Assembly (NCBI RefSeq): GCF_902686445.1
Contig: NC_062222.1
Span: 136,717,035-136,781,034, forward strand
Direction: 5' to 3'
From: Sciurus carolinensis
Taxonomy: Eukaryota; Chordata; Mammalia; Rodentia; Sciuridae
Length of the DNA: 64,000 bases
Of this stretch, positions 21,891 to 32,640 are shown piece by piece (position 1 is the stretch's first letter; each line of letters begins with the position of its first letter). Made by a program: the position numbers and the translations under genes. The notes beneath the pieces were generated by a model. That model did no database searches. It was given only the letters and a program-made list of their open reading frames with translations, and was not told where the DNA came from.

Positions 21891-22904
21891 TATGTTGTTG
21901 ATCTGCTCTGCCCTCACCCTTGTTGTCTCCTGCATCACTGTGTCCAGGACTGGGCTTCTTCACCTGGCTGGTGGGATTAAGTGGGTTAATGTGCAAAGTT
22001 TGGTGTGGGTCCTGACACATGGAAAGCTTTACATATTTGTCACTTGGGATGATCATGGCTTGCCCTGCTCTGCTGTCCTGCAGGGCTTGAATTGTCTGTT
22101 GGAACCTCTTCCTTTTTGAGGGAAACCCTGTCGATTATTCAATTTCTAGATCCTTTCCAAAGCTGCTGTTTCTTGAAGACTTTCCTCAGCTGTGGACCAC
22201 AGAAAACAGGTGTCCCCTTTGTTTTATTCCTTGGTTGCTGTCTCCTCACCCTTGTTTTGATGACTGTGACATTGTTACTGGCAACCAGGCTAAAGTACTT
22301 TTTGGAAGCAGGTGGAATATGGCAACAGTGAGTCAAAATGTGTGATAATGTGTACCGAGTCTAGGGTATTTGTCTTGGAGTCTCAGAGTGTTTGAGGAGC
22401 TTCAGCATAGAGTGACTTGGAATGAGGGAGTTCTGGGCCTGATGTGTGTGGAGCCTACTGAACATTTGCAGGTGGGTAAGTGGAGTTACAGAGAGTGCTC
22501 CAGAGCCTGCCCAAGGCCTGGCCTGTAGCAGGTGCTCCAGCAAGTGTGGACTGTCAACTTTTGTGGAGAGCAGGACCAGGGCTAGAGCTGGCCTTCTGTG
22601 GATCCCAGGCCTCTGACATCTGCCTCTCCTCCTGCCCCTTCCCCTGCCTTGTGCCTCTCCTTGTTCTCTAGGCTGTAGAAAGCCACATGGGTGGTATTGT
22701 GGGAGGCTGGTCTAGAAGATCATGGCTCAGAGGAAGGGGTGGAGATGGTCAGGGAGCTTGTGACTGGAAGGAGCAGAGCTCGATGAGGTGACCTGGGTGA
22801 GACAGGAGCAGAGGAGTGATAGGAGGACTGGCTGGCCTGGCCACTGCCCCATAGAAGCCACAGGCCCAGCTGCCATTTGTTCTTTCTTCCCCAGCACTAA
22901 CACA

Positions 22905-23000
22905 CACCTCTGAGCCAGACTCTACCCTGAGCTGTAGAGGGAGTTCTGGTCCTTACACAGCTTGCAGTCTGGTTAGGGAGATAGACCAGCATCTGGGGGT
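22905..23000 (+). repeat. L2-like fragment
   Basis: Contains CTGGTCCTTACACAGCTTGC and AGTCTGGTTAGGGAGATAGA, typical of the L2 3' region. Confidence 0.5.
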
Positions 23001-23019
23001 GAGATTGTGGGTGTCACTG

Positions 23020-23175
23020 CAGTTAGGAGTGCTGGTTCAGGGGTCACACCAACTGGGCTCACTTGAGCTCTCCCCCCTTAATTGCTGTGTGACCTTGGGC
23101 AGGTTAACTCTCTGAACCTCAAATGGGGGAACACTGCTGTGTAGGGTTAGAGATCAAGTCGACAAAACATTGAGC
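23020..23175 (+). repeat. MIR SINE
   Basis: TGCTGTGTGACCTTGGGCAG, GTTAACTCTCTGAACCTCAA and ATGGGGGAACACTGC lie in MIR order. Confidence 0.75.
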
Positions 23176-24029
23176 AATAGTTGTCTGTGATGCTAATGTC
23201 GTATGGTTTTGTTTCCTAAAGTTTTCTCTAGTTCCTAACCCCAGACCTTGCTTACTTCAAGTCAACCCATTGCCAAGTAAGTTAGTGCAGTACCTCTTCC
23301 CTGGCACGTCTGGTATTTTGGGACAGATGCTTTCTATTGCGGGCGACTAGCCTGTGCACCAGAGGATGTGTCACAGTGTCCCTGACCCTCTGTCCCTGAC
23401 CTTTCCAGGGGCTCTACCCAAACAAGATGCCCAGCCATGTTTCCAGGCATTGCTGGATGTCCCGGGCAGGGCAGGACAGGAGGTGGGTAGCCCACAGACT
23501 CATTCAGCTTTTGAGAAGGCAGAGCTAGCAGGTTGTGACTCTTGGTGTTTAATTGCTTCCCTGATGGAAATTTTATAATGTAATTTAAGCAGGATCCTCC
23601 TCTTGTTAGGAGGGGAGGGGCTGTGCTGAGGGATTCCCGTGAGCCCAGGGTGGTATTCCTCTAGAAACCCACAGTGAGCGAGCAAGTGAGGAGAGCAACC
23701 TCAGTAGTTGTATGCTTCCTTTCCTCAGGAGCTGGGTTGACTTCCGTGGCTTCCGTGGATCGGCACTGACCTGGGAGGCAGTCATTAGCTTTGGCTACAC
23801 ACGACACTGTTCACATAGTTCTTTATTGAGTTCTCGAGCTGGTGATGGAGGCCTCTTTGCTGGGGGAAAAGGTTTGACCTGTGTTTGGAGGATCTGGGGA
23901 ACTTGCCAAAAGAAGTTTCTTGTGAAGACAGAAGGACAGCCTCTGGACAGCCTAGCGGCACAAGGCACCTGCTTCCTGGTGTCTCTGAGAGCCCTTTTGA
24001 ATTGTAATTTAAAGACAGAGCTGGGGGAG

Positions 24030-24215
24030 TGTGTTGGTTGAGAACTGGGACTGCTCAGACCTAAGTCTGATCCTCAGATCTGCCATTTCATACTGTGTGA
24101 CCTTCAGAAAGTCACTTAACCTTTCTGGCCTTCAGTATGTACTTGGGTGACACTGGGCCATTTGTACCTCTTGTGAAGAGCTAATGTGAGGGTTAAATTG
24201 GAAAATACATGTAAA
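24030..24215 (+). repeat. MIR SINE
   Basis: TCTGCCATTTCATACTGTGT, GACCTTCAGAAAGTCACTTA and ACCTTTCTGGCCTTCAG match the MIR core. Confidence 0.75.
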
Positions 24216-24309
24216 TCTCCAGGCAGACCACATACCTTTGTGCAGACTGTATTTCATGCTGTTCTCAGTTTTTCATGTGAGATTTCATGCACTTACACTT
24301 ATACCCTTT

Positions 24310-24470
24310 CCCCTTGTGCTGGAGATTGAACCCAGGGATGCTCTACCCTTTTATTTTTTTATTTTGAGGCAGTCTTGCTGATTTGCCCAGGCTGGCTTTA
24401 AACTTGTGATCCTCCTGCTTTAGCTTCCAGAATGTCTGGGATTACAGGTGTGTGCCACTGCTCCTGGCTT
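24310..24470 (-). mobile_element. B1-ID composite SINE, shortened
   Basis: The ID complement (GCTGGAGATTGAACCCAGGG) is followed by the B1 complement ending GGGATTACAGGTGTGTGCCA. The region between the halves is shortened. It abuts a second copy in the same orientation. Confidence 0.8.
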
Positions 24471-24692
24471 TTTTTTTTTTTTTCCCCTTGTGGTACCAGG
24501 AATTGAACCCAGGGGCACTTAACCATGGAGACACATCCCCAGCCCTTCTTAAAAATTTTTTGATGTGGAGACAGTGTCTCTCTAAGTTGCCTTGCTAAGT
24601 TGCTCATGCTGTCTTTGAACTTGGGATCCTCCTGCCTCATCCTCCTAAACTGCTGGGATTACAGGCATGTGCTACTGCACCTGGCTTTTTTT
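24471..24692 (-). mobile_element. B1-ID composite SINE
   Basis: Poly(T) then GGTACCAGGAATTGAACCCA, GAGACACATCCCCAGCCC, and the B1 complement ending GGGATTACAGGCATGTGCTA. It probably inserted at the tail or head of the neighbouring copy. Confidence 0.9.
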
Positions 24693-25170
24693 TATTAAAA
24701 AAAATTCTGCTATATGAAAATTTGCAACCACTGGCTTAAGAAGATTCTTCAGGTGGGAACTTTGACTTGATATGAAAGTGCCGAACCAGTCTTAGTTTCC
24801 CTATGAATCTAGGATTCAGGATCTGATCCTTTGGAGGGTGAGAGCAGTGTGAGGAGGAGCCGTGCCTCTTTCTTTCTTGTTGAGGGGTGAGTTAGCTTAA
24901 CAAAAGGGGGTGTGCTTTCAAGGTAAGGCAGGACCTGTGCCCTTGGCACAGGCAGCATTTAGTGTCTCTGCTTTTACACAACTGCCTTTTTTAAGCTTTG
25001 CAGCCATAGGAGGTGGCGTGGGGTGGGATTCTGTTGCTGGCTTATCTTCCAGGCCACCTTCCTTCCAGTGTGTCTTCTTGGATGCCGCAGCTGGGCAGCA
25101 AATGTCTTACTAGAGTCTCTTGCAGCTAGGGTTCTGCATGTGAATTAGCACCATCAAATTCTCCCACTTG

Positions 25171-25294
25171 GGGCTAGGATTGTGACTTGGTGGTGGAGCA
25201 CTTGCCTGGTGTGTGTGAGGCCCTGGGTTTAATTCTCAGCACCACATAAAAATAAATGAATAAAATAAAGGTTCATCAACAACTAAAAAAATTA
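25171..25294 (+). mobile_element. ID SINE with A+T-rich extension
   Basis: GGGGCTAGGATTGTGACTTG, TTTAATTCTCAGCACC and an AAATAAATGAATAAAAT-type extension. The 15-bp duplication AAATTCTCCCACTTG lies at 25156-25170 and 25295-25309. Confidence 0.92.
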
Positions 25295-26169
25295 AAATTC
25301 TCCCACTTGTGAAAGATTTGGGACAGAAGTGAATAGGAGACCATCTTTCTTCTTTTGACTGTTTTCTGCTGCCTAGGGGTGTGGTAGAGCGGAGAGACTT
25401 TCCTGCAGTGTAGTCCCTATGTCTGTTTTCAGTTCCTAGATTTTGAAAGCCACTGCAGAGGGAGCGAGACTGCAGCCCTCCTTCTGGTGCCAGTGGCACT
25501 CCTCAGATTCAGCAGTTCTGGTGCCCTCGATGTGGCAGTTCCCCTGGCACATCCCTTCTGTGTTGTTCAGGGAGCCATTCCTGGAGCCTGGTTCAGAGCT
25601 GACTCCTTCCTACAATTTTCAAATCATCTGATTCCTGAGTTAAGTTTCTTTCTGCTTAAAATACTTAGCATGGTGTTTGTGTCTTGCACTGGAAGCTGAT
25701 TGATTCAGGAACCTACTCTTAATTCTTGTTACATTAAGGAACTTGAGTCAGGGGTGGTTAAATAGCTTGCCAAGGACTTGGGTCTCTGACCTTTAGGTTT
25801 ATCATCTGCACAGTAGGAACAAGTTCATACTTCAGAGGATTGTTGAGGTTAGTTGGGGAGGGACCGTATCTGAACATGAAATATCAGGCATGTGGCAGGC
25901 ATTGTCATGTCTAGTTAAATTTTTTATGTTGCCCGACTTGTTTTCTACTGCTTTGACCATTTTAGAATTAGAACCAGTGAATTGAGCTGTAACATTTTAA
26001 CTATAGCTTTCCTGCAAGATCTATTAATGTTTCTGGTGACTTTGACTTGGAATTAGGATGGATAGAAAACACTTGCTGTGTGCCTGAGCTTGTGCATTGC
26101 TCTCATGCCTGGGGAGGAGTCCCAGGTGGTGTTCTGTTTACCTAGCTGCATGCTGACCCATGGGCTGGG

Positions 26170-26290
26170 TGGGACCATCACTCAGCATCTCAGGGACTGT
26201 GTCCTTGTCTGCAGAATGAGCTGAGGTTCTCACCTTACAGGGTTGTGAAGATGAAGGGAGCAGTCTGATCAAGATGCTGAGCTCCAAGTG
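26170..26290 (+). repeat. MIR-like fragment
   Basis: GTGTCCTTGTCTGCAGAATG and TCACCTTACAGGGTTGTGAA resemble the second half of MIR. Confidence 0.45.
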
Positions 26291-27836
26291 CTGGCAGAAG
26301 GGGAGCAGAAAGATTCCAACACGAATAGGCTTTTGCCACAGCCCCTGTGTAGGTCCTTCTGCAGCAGGATGAGGATGCGGAGAGAGAAGTGCACAAAGCA
26401 GGGAGACGCTGAGGGTAGGGCCTGGAGGTCATGAGGAGACCCGCAGCTCAAAGCATAACAGGACCAGATAAGGTGAGATAAAGGCCCCTGCAGGGGCGGA
26501 GGAGCTGCCTTGATATAAGAGGGGTTAAACTGGTTAGCTGGAGGGATCCTCCAAGATAGCAACTCCCCTTGTGGAGCTGGGGGCAGAGGCTGTCCAGCTT
26601 TACCTTGCTCACCACTTTACATTCTTTCTCAGGCATTTCACAGCCCACCGAAGGCAGGTTGGAGAGACTCACTGTGCACCCTAAGTAGCTGTGGTCTGAA
26701 TATTCACTTGCTAATTCTGAAGTCCATCAAAGACACTACCCTGCCTCTAGTAATGTGCACCCTGATCAGAAAGAAGGGGAGCTTGGCTGGAGAGCAGAGA
26801 GAAAACGAGAGGCAGGTGCAGTGTGGGTGTTGTAGGACAGTACTGGTGGCGGGGTAGAAAGAAGTTTGGGGAGCTCTGGCCCAGGTCAGAGGGTTGACCC
26901 TGCATGTCTTTATCAGGGCACTGAGGCTTCTCCTTCAAGGAGGGTAAAGTCCCCTCTCCAGCCCCTGAGGGCGAGCAGGTAGAGAAGGCCTTTTCCACAG
27001 GCTCTGAAGGTATGGGCATGAGTCCACGTTCAGCTTTGCTTCTCTGGCCTGTCACTGGGTTGGTTGATGGCCTTCTTGGCCGGCCAGCTCCGGAGGTGGG
27101 AAGGGCTGCAGAGTGCCATCAATATTGGTGCCTCCTAGAGGCTGGGAGCAAGAGAACAGGAATGATTTTAGCACACAAGGAAGGAGTGGTGGTTCCCAGT
27201 GTTCTCAAAGACTTGTGAGGAGTTTCCGGCAGTCAGAAGACTGTCCTTCCTTTCAACTAAGTGTTTTCATGGACACACACTTTCCCTAGGTCTTCTGACC
27301 CTTTTTTGGACCCTGCTCCAAGGGTTTAATTTCCCCAGTTGTGAATTCTTGCACTAGGTAGATCTTCAACAGCTCCATCCTCAGGATTGCAGAATGTCTG
27401 CACTTTTCCAACCACAGGTGTACACAGCTCAGCTCTTACCAGCCATTGGTGCAGTGCCTGGGAGGCCTTTGGTGACCTATACTGGAGATGTTTCTCTAAA
27501 TCCTGGTGAACTCCATTTTGAAGTTCTCCTTGGCATTTACCACAGATGTGGCCCATAGTGTCACTGTGTAGGCATAGGTGACAGAATCTGCAGGAGGCTG
27601 GCTATCTCTGCTGGACACACAGGCTGTTTGGCTGCTGCTGCAGACCACATGGAGAGTATTGGTGGGACACCAGAACTTGCCCAGGTCTGCTGCCTCCGTG
27701 GACCCTGCTGGGCTTTGTTTTCTTTTGGCAGCAAATCACAGCTGTAATATTTCATTTACCAGGTGGCTGCTGTGTACCAAACAAGTATCATGCTAGGTCC
27801 TTAAATGTGTTTCTTATCACACATTAAAAAAATATT

Positions 27837-27933
27837 GGGGCTCAGGATATAGCTCAGTTGGTAGAGTGCTTGCCTTGCAAACATAAGGCCCTGGGTTCAA
27901 ATCCCCAGCACCGCAAAAAAAAAAAAAAAAAAG
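27837..27933 (+). mobile_element. ID SINE
   Basis: GGGGCTCAGGATATAGCTCA, a GGTTCAAATCC box and poly(A). It lacks the long extension. Confidence 0.9.
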
Positions 27934-27961
27934 TTTACCAAGCATCTGCCAAGGCACTACT

Positions 27962-28491
27962 GTCTTAGTCAGCTACTTTGCTGCTGTGACTAAAGGTTCT
28001 GACCAGCACAGCTGTAGCGGAGAGAAAGTTCGAGGGCTCATGGTTTCAGAGGTCTTAGTCCATATAAGGCTGGCTCCATTCCTCAGGACTCAAGGTGAGG
28101 CTGAACATCATGGCGGAACAATGTGGCAGAGGGAAGTAGCTTACATGAGATTAGGAAGCAAGAGAGAGATAGACTCCATTTTCCAGATACAAAATATAGA
28201 CCCCATAGCCATGCCTTTAATGAACCACTCCCTCCAGCTACACCCCACCTGCCTCCAGTTACCTCTCACTTATTCCTATCAGGGATTAATTCACCGATTA
28301 AGAGTCTTTTTTTTTTTTGCTGGGGATCGAACTCAGGGCCTTGTGCTTCTGAGGCAAGCACTCTACCAGCTGAGCTATCTCCCCAGCCCAGGTTAAGAGT
28401 CTTACAACCCAATTCTTTCTCCTCTGAACTTTCTTGGAAACATTGTCTCAAGTGTGAGCTCTTGGGGGACACCTCACATCCAAGCCATAAC
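27962..28491 (-). mobile_element. MaLR-type LTR with nested ID
   Basis: On the + strand it begins GTCTTAGTCAGCTACTTTGC and ends CACATCCAAGCCATAACAA, the complement of a rodent MaLR LTR. It carries CATCATGGCGGAACAATGTG in the middle. An ID element is nested at about 28307-28391. Confidence 0.7.
28307..28391 (-). mobile_element. ID SINE nested in the MaLR LTR
   Basis: Poly(T), GCTGGGGATCGAACTCAGGG and TGAGCTATCTCCCCAGCCC. The flank TTAAGAGTCTT is repeated at 28298-28308 and 28393-28403, so the ID is younger than the LTR. Confidence 0.9.
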
Positions 28492-28935
28492 AACTATTCT
28501 AAGTGCTTGGAATTCATTTGGGAACTCAAGGCCCCTACCTTTCAAGAGCTTATGGTCTAGTGAAGGAGGACAGTAGTAAACACCGTAAGTAAACAAAGTG
28601 GATGCATTGGCAGCAATAAGTGCAGTGGGGGAAACAGTACAGTGGCAGGAGGTGCTGGAATAGCTGGGGAAGGCAGGTTACACAGTTACTAGGCTGGTCA
28701 GGGTCAGCCCAAGTGAGGAGAGGTTTCAGCAAAAACTGAAGGGGTAGGGGAGTTCACTAGGCAGATACCTGGAGAGGTGATTATGGAGGGGGAGCGAGGT
28801 CTGTGGGATCGGATCCTATATGCACAGAGGGCCATTGCAAGATGTTGCTTTGACTCATGGTTAAATGAGTCAACGGGGAGCGTCTGCAGAATTTTGTGCA
28901 GATTTGATGTCTCCAAACAACAGGATTAGTATTGT
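28485..28935 (+). repeat. L2 fragment (first part)
   Basis: CAAGAGCTTATGGTCTAGTG, then GCAATAAGTGCAGTGGGGGA, GGAGAGGTTTCAGCAA and later GGGCCATTGCAAG follow the order of the L2 3' half. Confidence 0.6.
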
Positions 28936-29487
28936 CATGGTGTGGCTGGTTTGCTCGCATGGTCTTACAAGCACAAAACCAAGGTGTTGGTGGCTGTGCC
29001 CCCTCTGAGGTGTTGTCTGCTCCCGGCTGATTCAGATTGCAGGCAGTGTGCAACTCCTTGTGCCCATAGACTTGAGCTCCGCATTTCCTTGACGGCTGAC
29101 AACCGTAACTATTCCCGCTCCTGGGGCTGCCCATTCTCCTCGTCATATGGTCCTCCACCTTCACAGCCATAGCAGTGATGCTCTTTGGCATGGAATCCTT
29201 TTGCCTTTGATTCTCTGCTGCCAGGACAAGCCCTGGTTGCTCTCAAGGACTTGCCAGTCTGGTAAGACCCACTGGGAAGACTCTCCCCTTTTAATACCGT
29301 CTGTGCCATTTGACTCCGGGTCAGGAGCAATTGTCTCATCATGTTCAGTTTATGCCCCCGTTCAAGGGAAGGGGTTTTACAGGGGCCATCTGGAATTCTG
29401 CAATTTCAGGAGTAGCAATTTCATTGAAACAGAAAACTTTAGTTGCTCTACTGAGAGTGGCTTTTGGGCAGTGGTGAGCAAAGCAGG

Positions 29488-30060
29488 GGCCCTGCGGAGG
29501 CTGTTGCAGTAGTCCAGACAGAAGGTGATCGTAGCCTCAGCGGGGATGAGAAGTAACTGTGATTTTAAGAGAAACTGCAGTGGGGTGTGGGGAAGAAAAA
29601 AGAGTCAGAGATGACTCTTAAGATTTTTGGCCTCAGTCAGTGGAAGACAGTTGTCAGATTTGGTTTGAGACATCTTAGACCTTTATCAGAAGTTAAAGGA
29701 GCAGATGATTTGCTCTCGTAGGTGCAGTAGCAGGAAGCCTGGCCTCAGGAGTTAGGACTGGGCAGGAGGCAGAAGCTGGGAGTTGGCATGGTAGGTGGCT
29801 TGGTATTGGGTGAAGTCAGCGTAGAGGTGAGTATGGCCAGAGCAGAGGACCATGGAGTGATCTGAGATCTGGGAGGAAACCACAATGACAAGGAGTGGCC
29901 ATGTGGTCAAAGGGCAGCAGAGTATGGCTTTGTGGAAGCCAGGCAAAGGTCGGCTTGGCAGCGGTGGCTGAGAATTGACTGGTTATAAGTGAGGAGGCCA
30001 TTGGCAGCACTGACTGAAGCTTAGTGGAGCAGTGCAGGCAAAAGCACAACTGGGGTAAAC
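29488..30060 (+). repeat. L2 fragment (second part)
   Basis: CTGTTGCAGTAGTCCAGACA, GTCAGAGATGACTCTTAAGA, TTTTTGGCCTCAGTCAGTGG and GGTTTGAGACATCTTAGACC continue in the L2 order after an unexplained 550-base break. Confidence 0.7.
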
Positions 30061-30117
30061 TTAGGAGGGACTGGGAAAGGTGCAGGGGTTGGAAATGATG
30101 AGCAGAAACAGGCTTTT

Positions 30118-30187
30118 TTTTTTTTTTGCTATACTAGGGATTGAACCCAGGGCCTTGTACTTGCCAACTGAGCTATATCCTTAGCCC
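30118..30187 (-). mobile_element. ID SINE, short
   Basis: Poly(T), CTAGGGATTGAACCCAGGGC and ACTGAGCTATATCCTTAGCC. The duplication AGAAACAGGCTTTT lies at 30104-30117 and 30188-30201. About 10 bases are missing from the middle. Confidence 0.9.
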
Positions 30188-30592
30188 AGAAACAGGCTTT
30201 TGATGTGTTTACTGCACATCAAATGGTGTGCCAGGTGGAGGAGAAAGTGAGGTGAGATTGCTTCTTTTTCAAGATGAGAGAAATGACAGTTATTTGTTTA
30301 CTGTTGAGATGATGTAGTATATATATATAAAAAAAATTTGAACATAGCAGGGAGGAAGAGGATCACCAGAACCTTGTCCCTGAGTTCTATCTGTAGTGTT
30401 GGAGCCAGAGTCAAGAAGAGCTTCGGTCCAGCTGGGGAAACCACCAGGTAGCAGGTACCTGGGTGAAGGGTGTGGCACAGGTCAAACAGGTGTGGCTGTG
30501 GGTTCTGTGGAAGCCTCTGTCTCTTGGTGTCATGCTCCCGCTCATTCTCAGTGCACGCCAGTCACCTTATTGTTTTAAAGTTGCTTCATTTC

Positions 30593-30594
<2 letters not shown>

Positions 30595-30625
<31 letters not shown>
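30595..30625. repeat. (TG)n microsatellite
   Basis: About 15 TG units, directly beside the poly(A) end of the retropseudogene. Confidence 0.95.
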
Positions 30626-30628
<3 letters not shown>

Positions 30629-30637
30629 AATATAGGT

Positions 30638-31345
30638 TTTTTTTTCAGTCTTCAAATATCTTTTATTGGAAGGCCATGCATTGCTTTCATTTATTTTATT
30701 TCAAATTACTGTGCAATTACTTTTGTGAAAACACTGCCTGCATTTTCTAGTACAAAAAAACCTAAAAATTGTTTTAGGAATGTAGAGAAATATCCAACTT
30801 AAATAGTGAAAAAGTGCACCATAATTACTGTTGCACTGCAGTCATTTCTGCATTTCCCATGTTTCTGAAATAACCATCATCTAAGTAACACACAATATAA
30901 AGAGCAATTTTGAAAAACAGACATTTACATATACTTCTAAAGCCTTATTGAGAATATCCTGTTAGCATTGGATAGCCAATCATAGGTGCAGGTGCAGTAG
31001 CAGGATATGCAGATGCCTGTTGTTGGTTCATACCATTGTGCATATTTGGAACATTACTTCCGTATTCCTGAGTGCTATCATAACCATTCTGGTAAGTCCC
31101 TGTTGAATTGCCAGTCCCAAAACTGGTCTGTATACCAGCAGACACAAAATTACTTCCAAAGCTCCATTAGTATAATTTGTAGCACTGTAAACACCATTCT
31201 GAGTTTTTGCCCCCAAATCTCTCTTAAGCAAACTATAATAACCTCCGTCATTTAATTACAACATACTTACCTTTTTCAAATCTCTCTTAAGCAAACTATA
31301 ATAACCTCTGTCATTTAATTACAACATACTTACCTTTTTAAAAAA
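30638..31345 (-). pseudogene. Processed retropseudogene of an unidentified protein-coding gene
   Basis: On the - strand there is an open frame for a Tyr/Gly/Asn/Gln-rich C-terminus (about 31145 down to a TAA near 30945) ending MIGYPMLTGYSQ. A roughly 280-base A+T-rich 3' UTR follows, then AATAAA (30662-30667) and, 15 bases on, a short poly(A) tract (30639-30647). Further 5', the frame shifts: KRDLGAKTQNGVYSATNYTN is read from another frame. This is the usual structure of a reverse-transcribed mRNA copy. The composition suggests an RNA-binding or nuclear low-complexity protein, but I do not recognise the parent gene. The 5' end carries a 63-bp tandem duplication. It lies in intron 2 of TBC1D14 in the opposite orientation and is unlikely to be translated. 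Confidence 0.75.
31215..31340. repeat. 63-bp tandem duplication (two copies)
   Basis: Copies 31215-31277 and 31278-31340 differ at one internal base (CCTCCG against CCTCTG) and at the last base. The near identity marks a recent duplication. On the - strand each copy contains AAAAAGGTAAGTAT, which looks like a splice donor. Confidence 0.9.
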
Positions 31346-31355
31346 TAGACTTTAA

Positions 31356-31540
31356 CTGTGTGTGATGGTGCCTGCCTGTAATCCTAGTGACTCAGGAGGC
31401 TGAGACAGGGGGATCGCAAGTTTGAGGCCAGCCTTAGCAACTTAGTGAGACCCTGTCTCTAAATAAAAAATTTAGTGGGTTGGGAGTGTAGCTCAGTGGT
31501 AAAGTGGCCTGAGTTCAATCAACAACAACATACAACAACT
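31356..31540 (+). mobile_element. B1-ID composite SINE
   Basis: CTGCCTGTAATCCTAGTGAC, GGAGGCTGAGACAGG, GGGTTGGGAGTGTAGCTCAG and a CAACAA-rich tail. Confidence 0.9.
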
Positions 31541-31544
31541 TTAT

Positions 31545-32215
31545 TTTGGGGGGGGTAGGTGTAGATTCATAGAAAAATTAAGCAGATATACAGAATTTCT
31601 TTACCCGCTCTGTCCTATCCCTTGCCACCATCCCCACAAAGTCGTACATGGTTATGATCAATGACGCTACATTGAGGTCATTACCACAGGAGTCCATAGT
31701 TTGCATAAGATATACTCTTGGTGTAGTGCAATCTGTGGGATTAGACAGATGTATAATGACGTGCCTATCATTGCAGTGACAGTGGAGTGTCACTTACCTG
31801 AAAATCCTGTTTGCTCCACTTTTTTATCCCTCCTTTCCTTAGTCCCAGGAACCGCTGATCTTTTTACTGCCATCATAGCTTGGTTTTCCAGGATGTCATG
31901 TAGTTGGAATTGTATAGTATGCAGCCTTTTCTGCTAGGCTGCTGAGCCATGAGAAGATGTGGAAGAACTTACATGCACACTAAGAGAAAGAAGCCAGGGT
32001 TTTTTTTTTTTTTTAATGAGGTGGAAATAAATATGAAGTACAATGGTTGCTGGAAGGTATGATAAGAATGTGTTTAGTTTTGAAGAAACCACCAAACTGT
32101 CTTCCAAAGTGACTGTACCAGCCTGTGGCTAGCAGTGGATAAGAGGTCCCTTGCTCCACATCCTCACCTTGCTGTTATCAGGTGTTCTTGTTCTTACACT
32201 CTGTTTTTCTTGGTG
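31545..32215 (-). mobile_element. Old L1 3' UTR fragment
   Basis: TAGATTCATAGAAAAATTAA, TGATCTTTTTACTGCCATCA, TCATGTAGTTGGAATTGTAT and CAAACTGTCTTCCAAAGTGA follow the order of the complement of an L1M-type 3' UTR. It has no coding capacity. Confidence 0.75.
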
Positions 32216-32252
32216 CAGAAGGAAGCAGGGTCCTCAGATGGGTGAGTGTCTT

Positions 32253-32640
32253 CATTTGTTTGGGCTGCTGAAACAAAATACCATATACTGGGTGGCCTGT
32301 TAAACAACAAAAATTTACTTCTCAAGTTCTGGAGGCCAGAGGTTCAAGATCAAGGTGGTAGCACATTTGGTGTCTGGTGAGCTATTGATGATGGTTTAGT
32401 CAGGACAGCCATCATTCCACTGTGTTCTCACATGGTAGAGGGACAGGACAGCCTTTGGGGCCTCTTTATTTGGGTACCAGTCTAATTCATGGAGACTCCG
32501 TCCTCATGACCTAATCGCTTTTCAGAGGTCCTCCATCCAGATACTTTCAACTTGGGGATCAGGATTTTGATACAAGTATTTTTTTTTTTTTTTTTTTTTT
32601 GTGGGGGTGGGGACACAAACATTCAGACCATAGCCATGTG
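32253..32640 (-). mobile_element. MLT1-type MaLR LTR
   Basis: CTGAAACAAAATACCATATA, CTGGAGGCCAGAGGTTCAAG, CTCATGACCTAATCGC and CACAAACATTCAGACCATAG form the complement of an MLT1 LTR. It contains a T22 run near 32579-32600. Confidence 0.8.
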
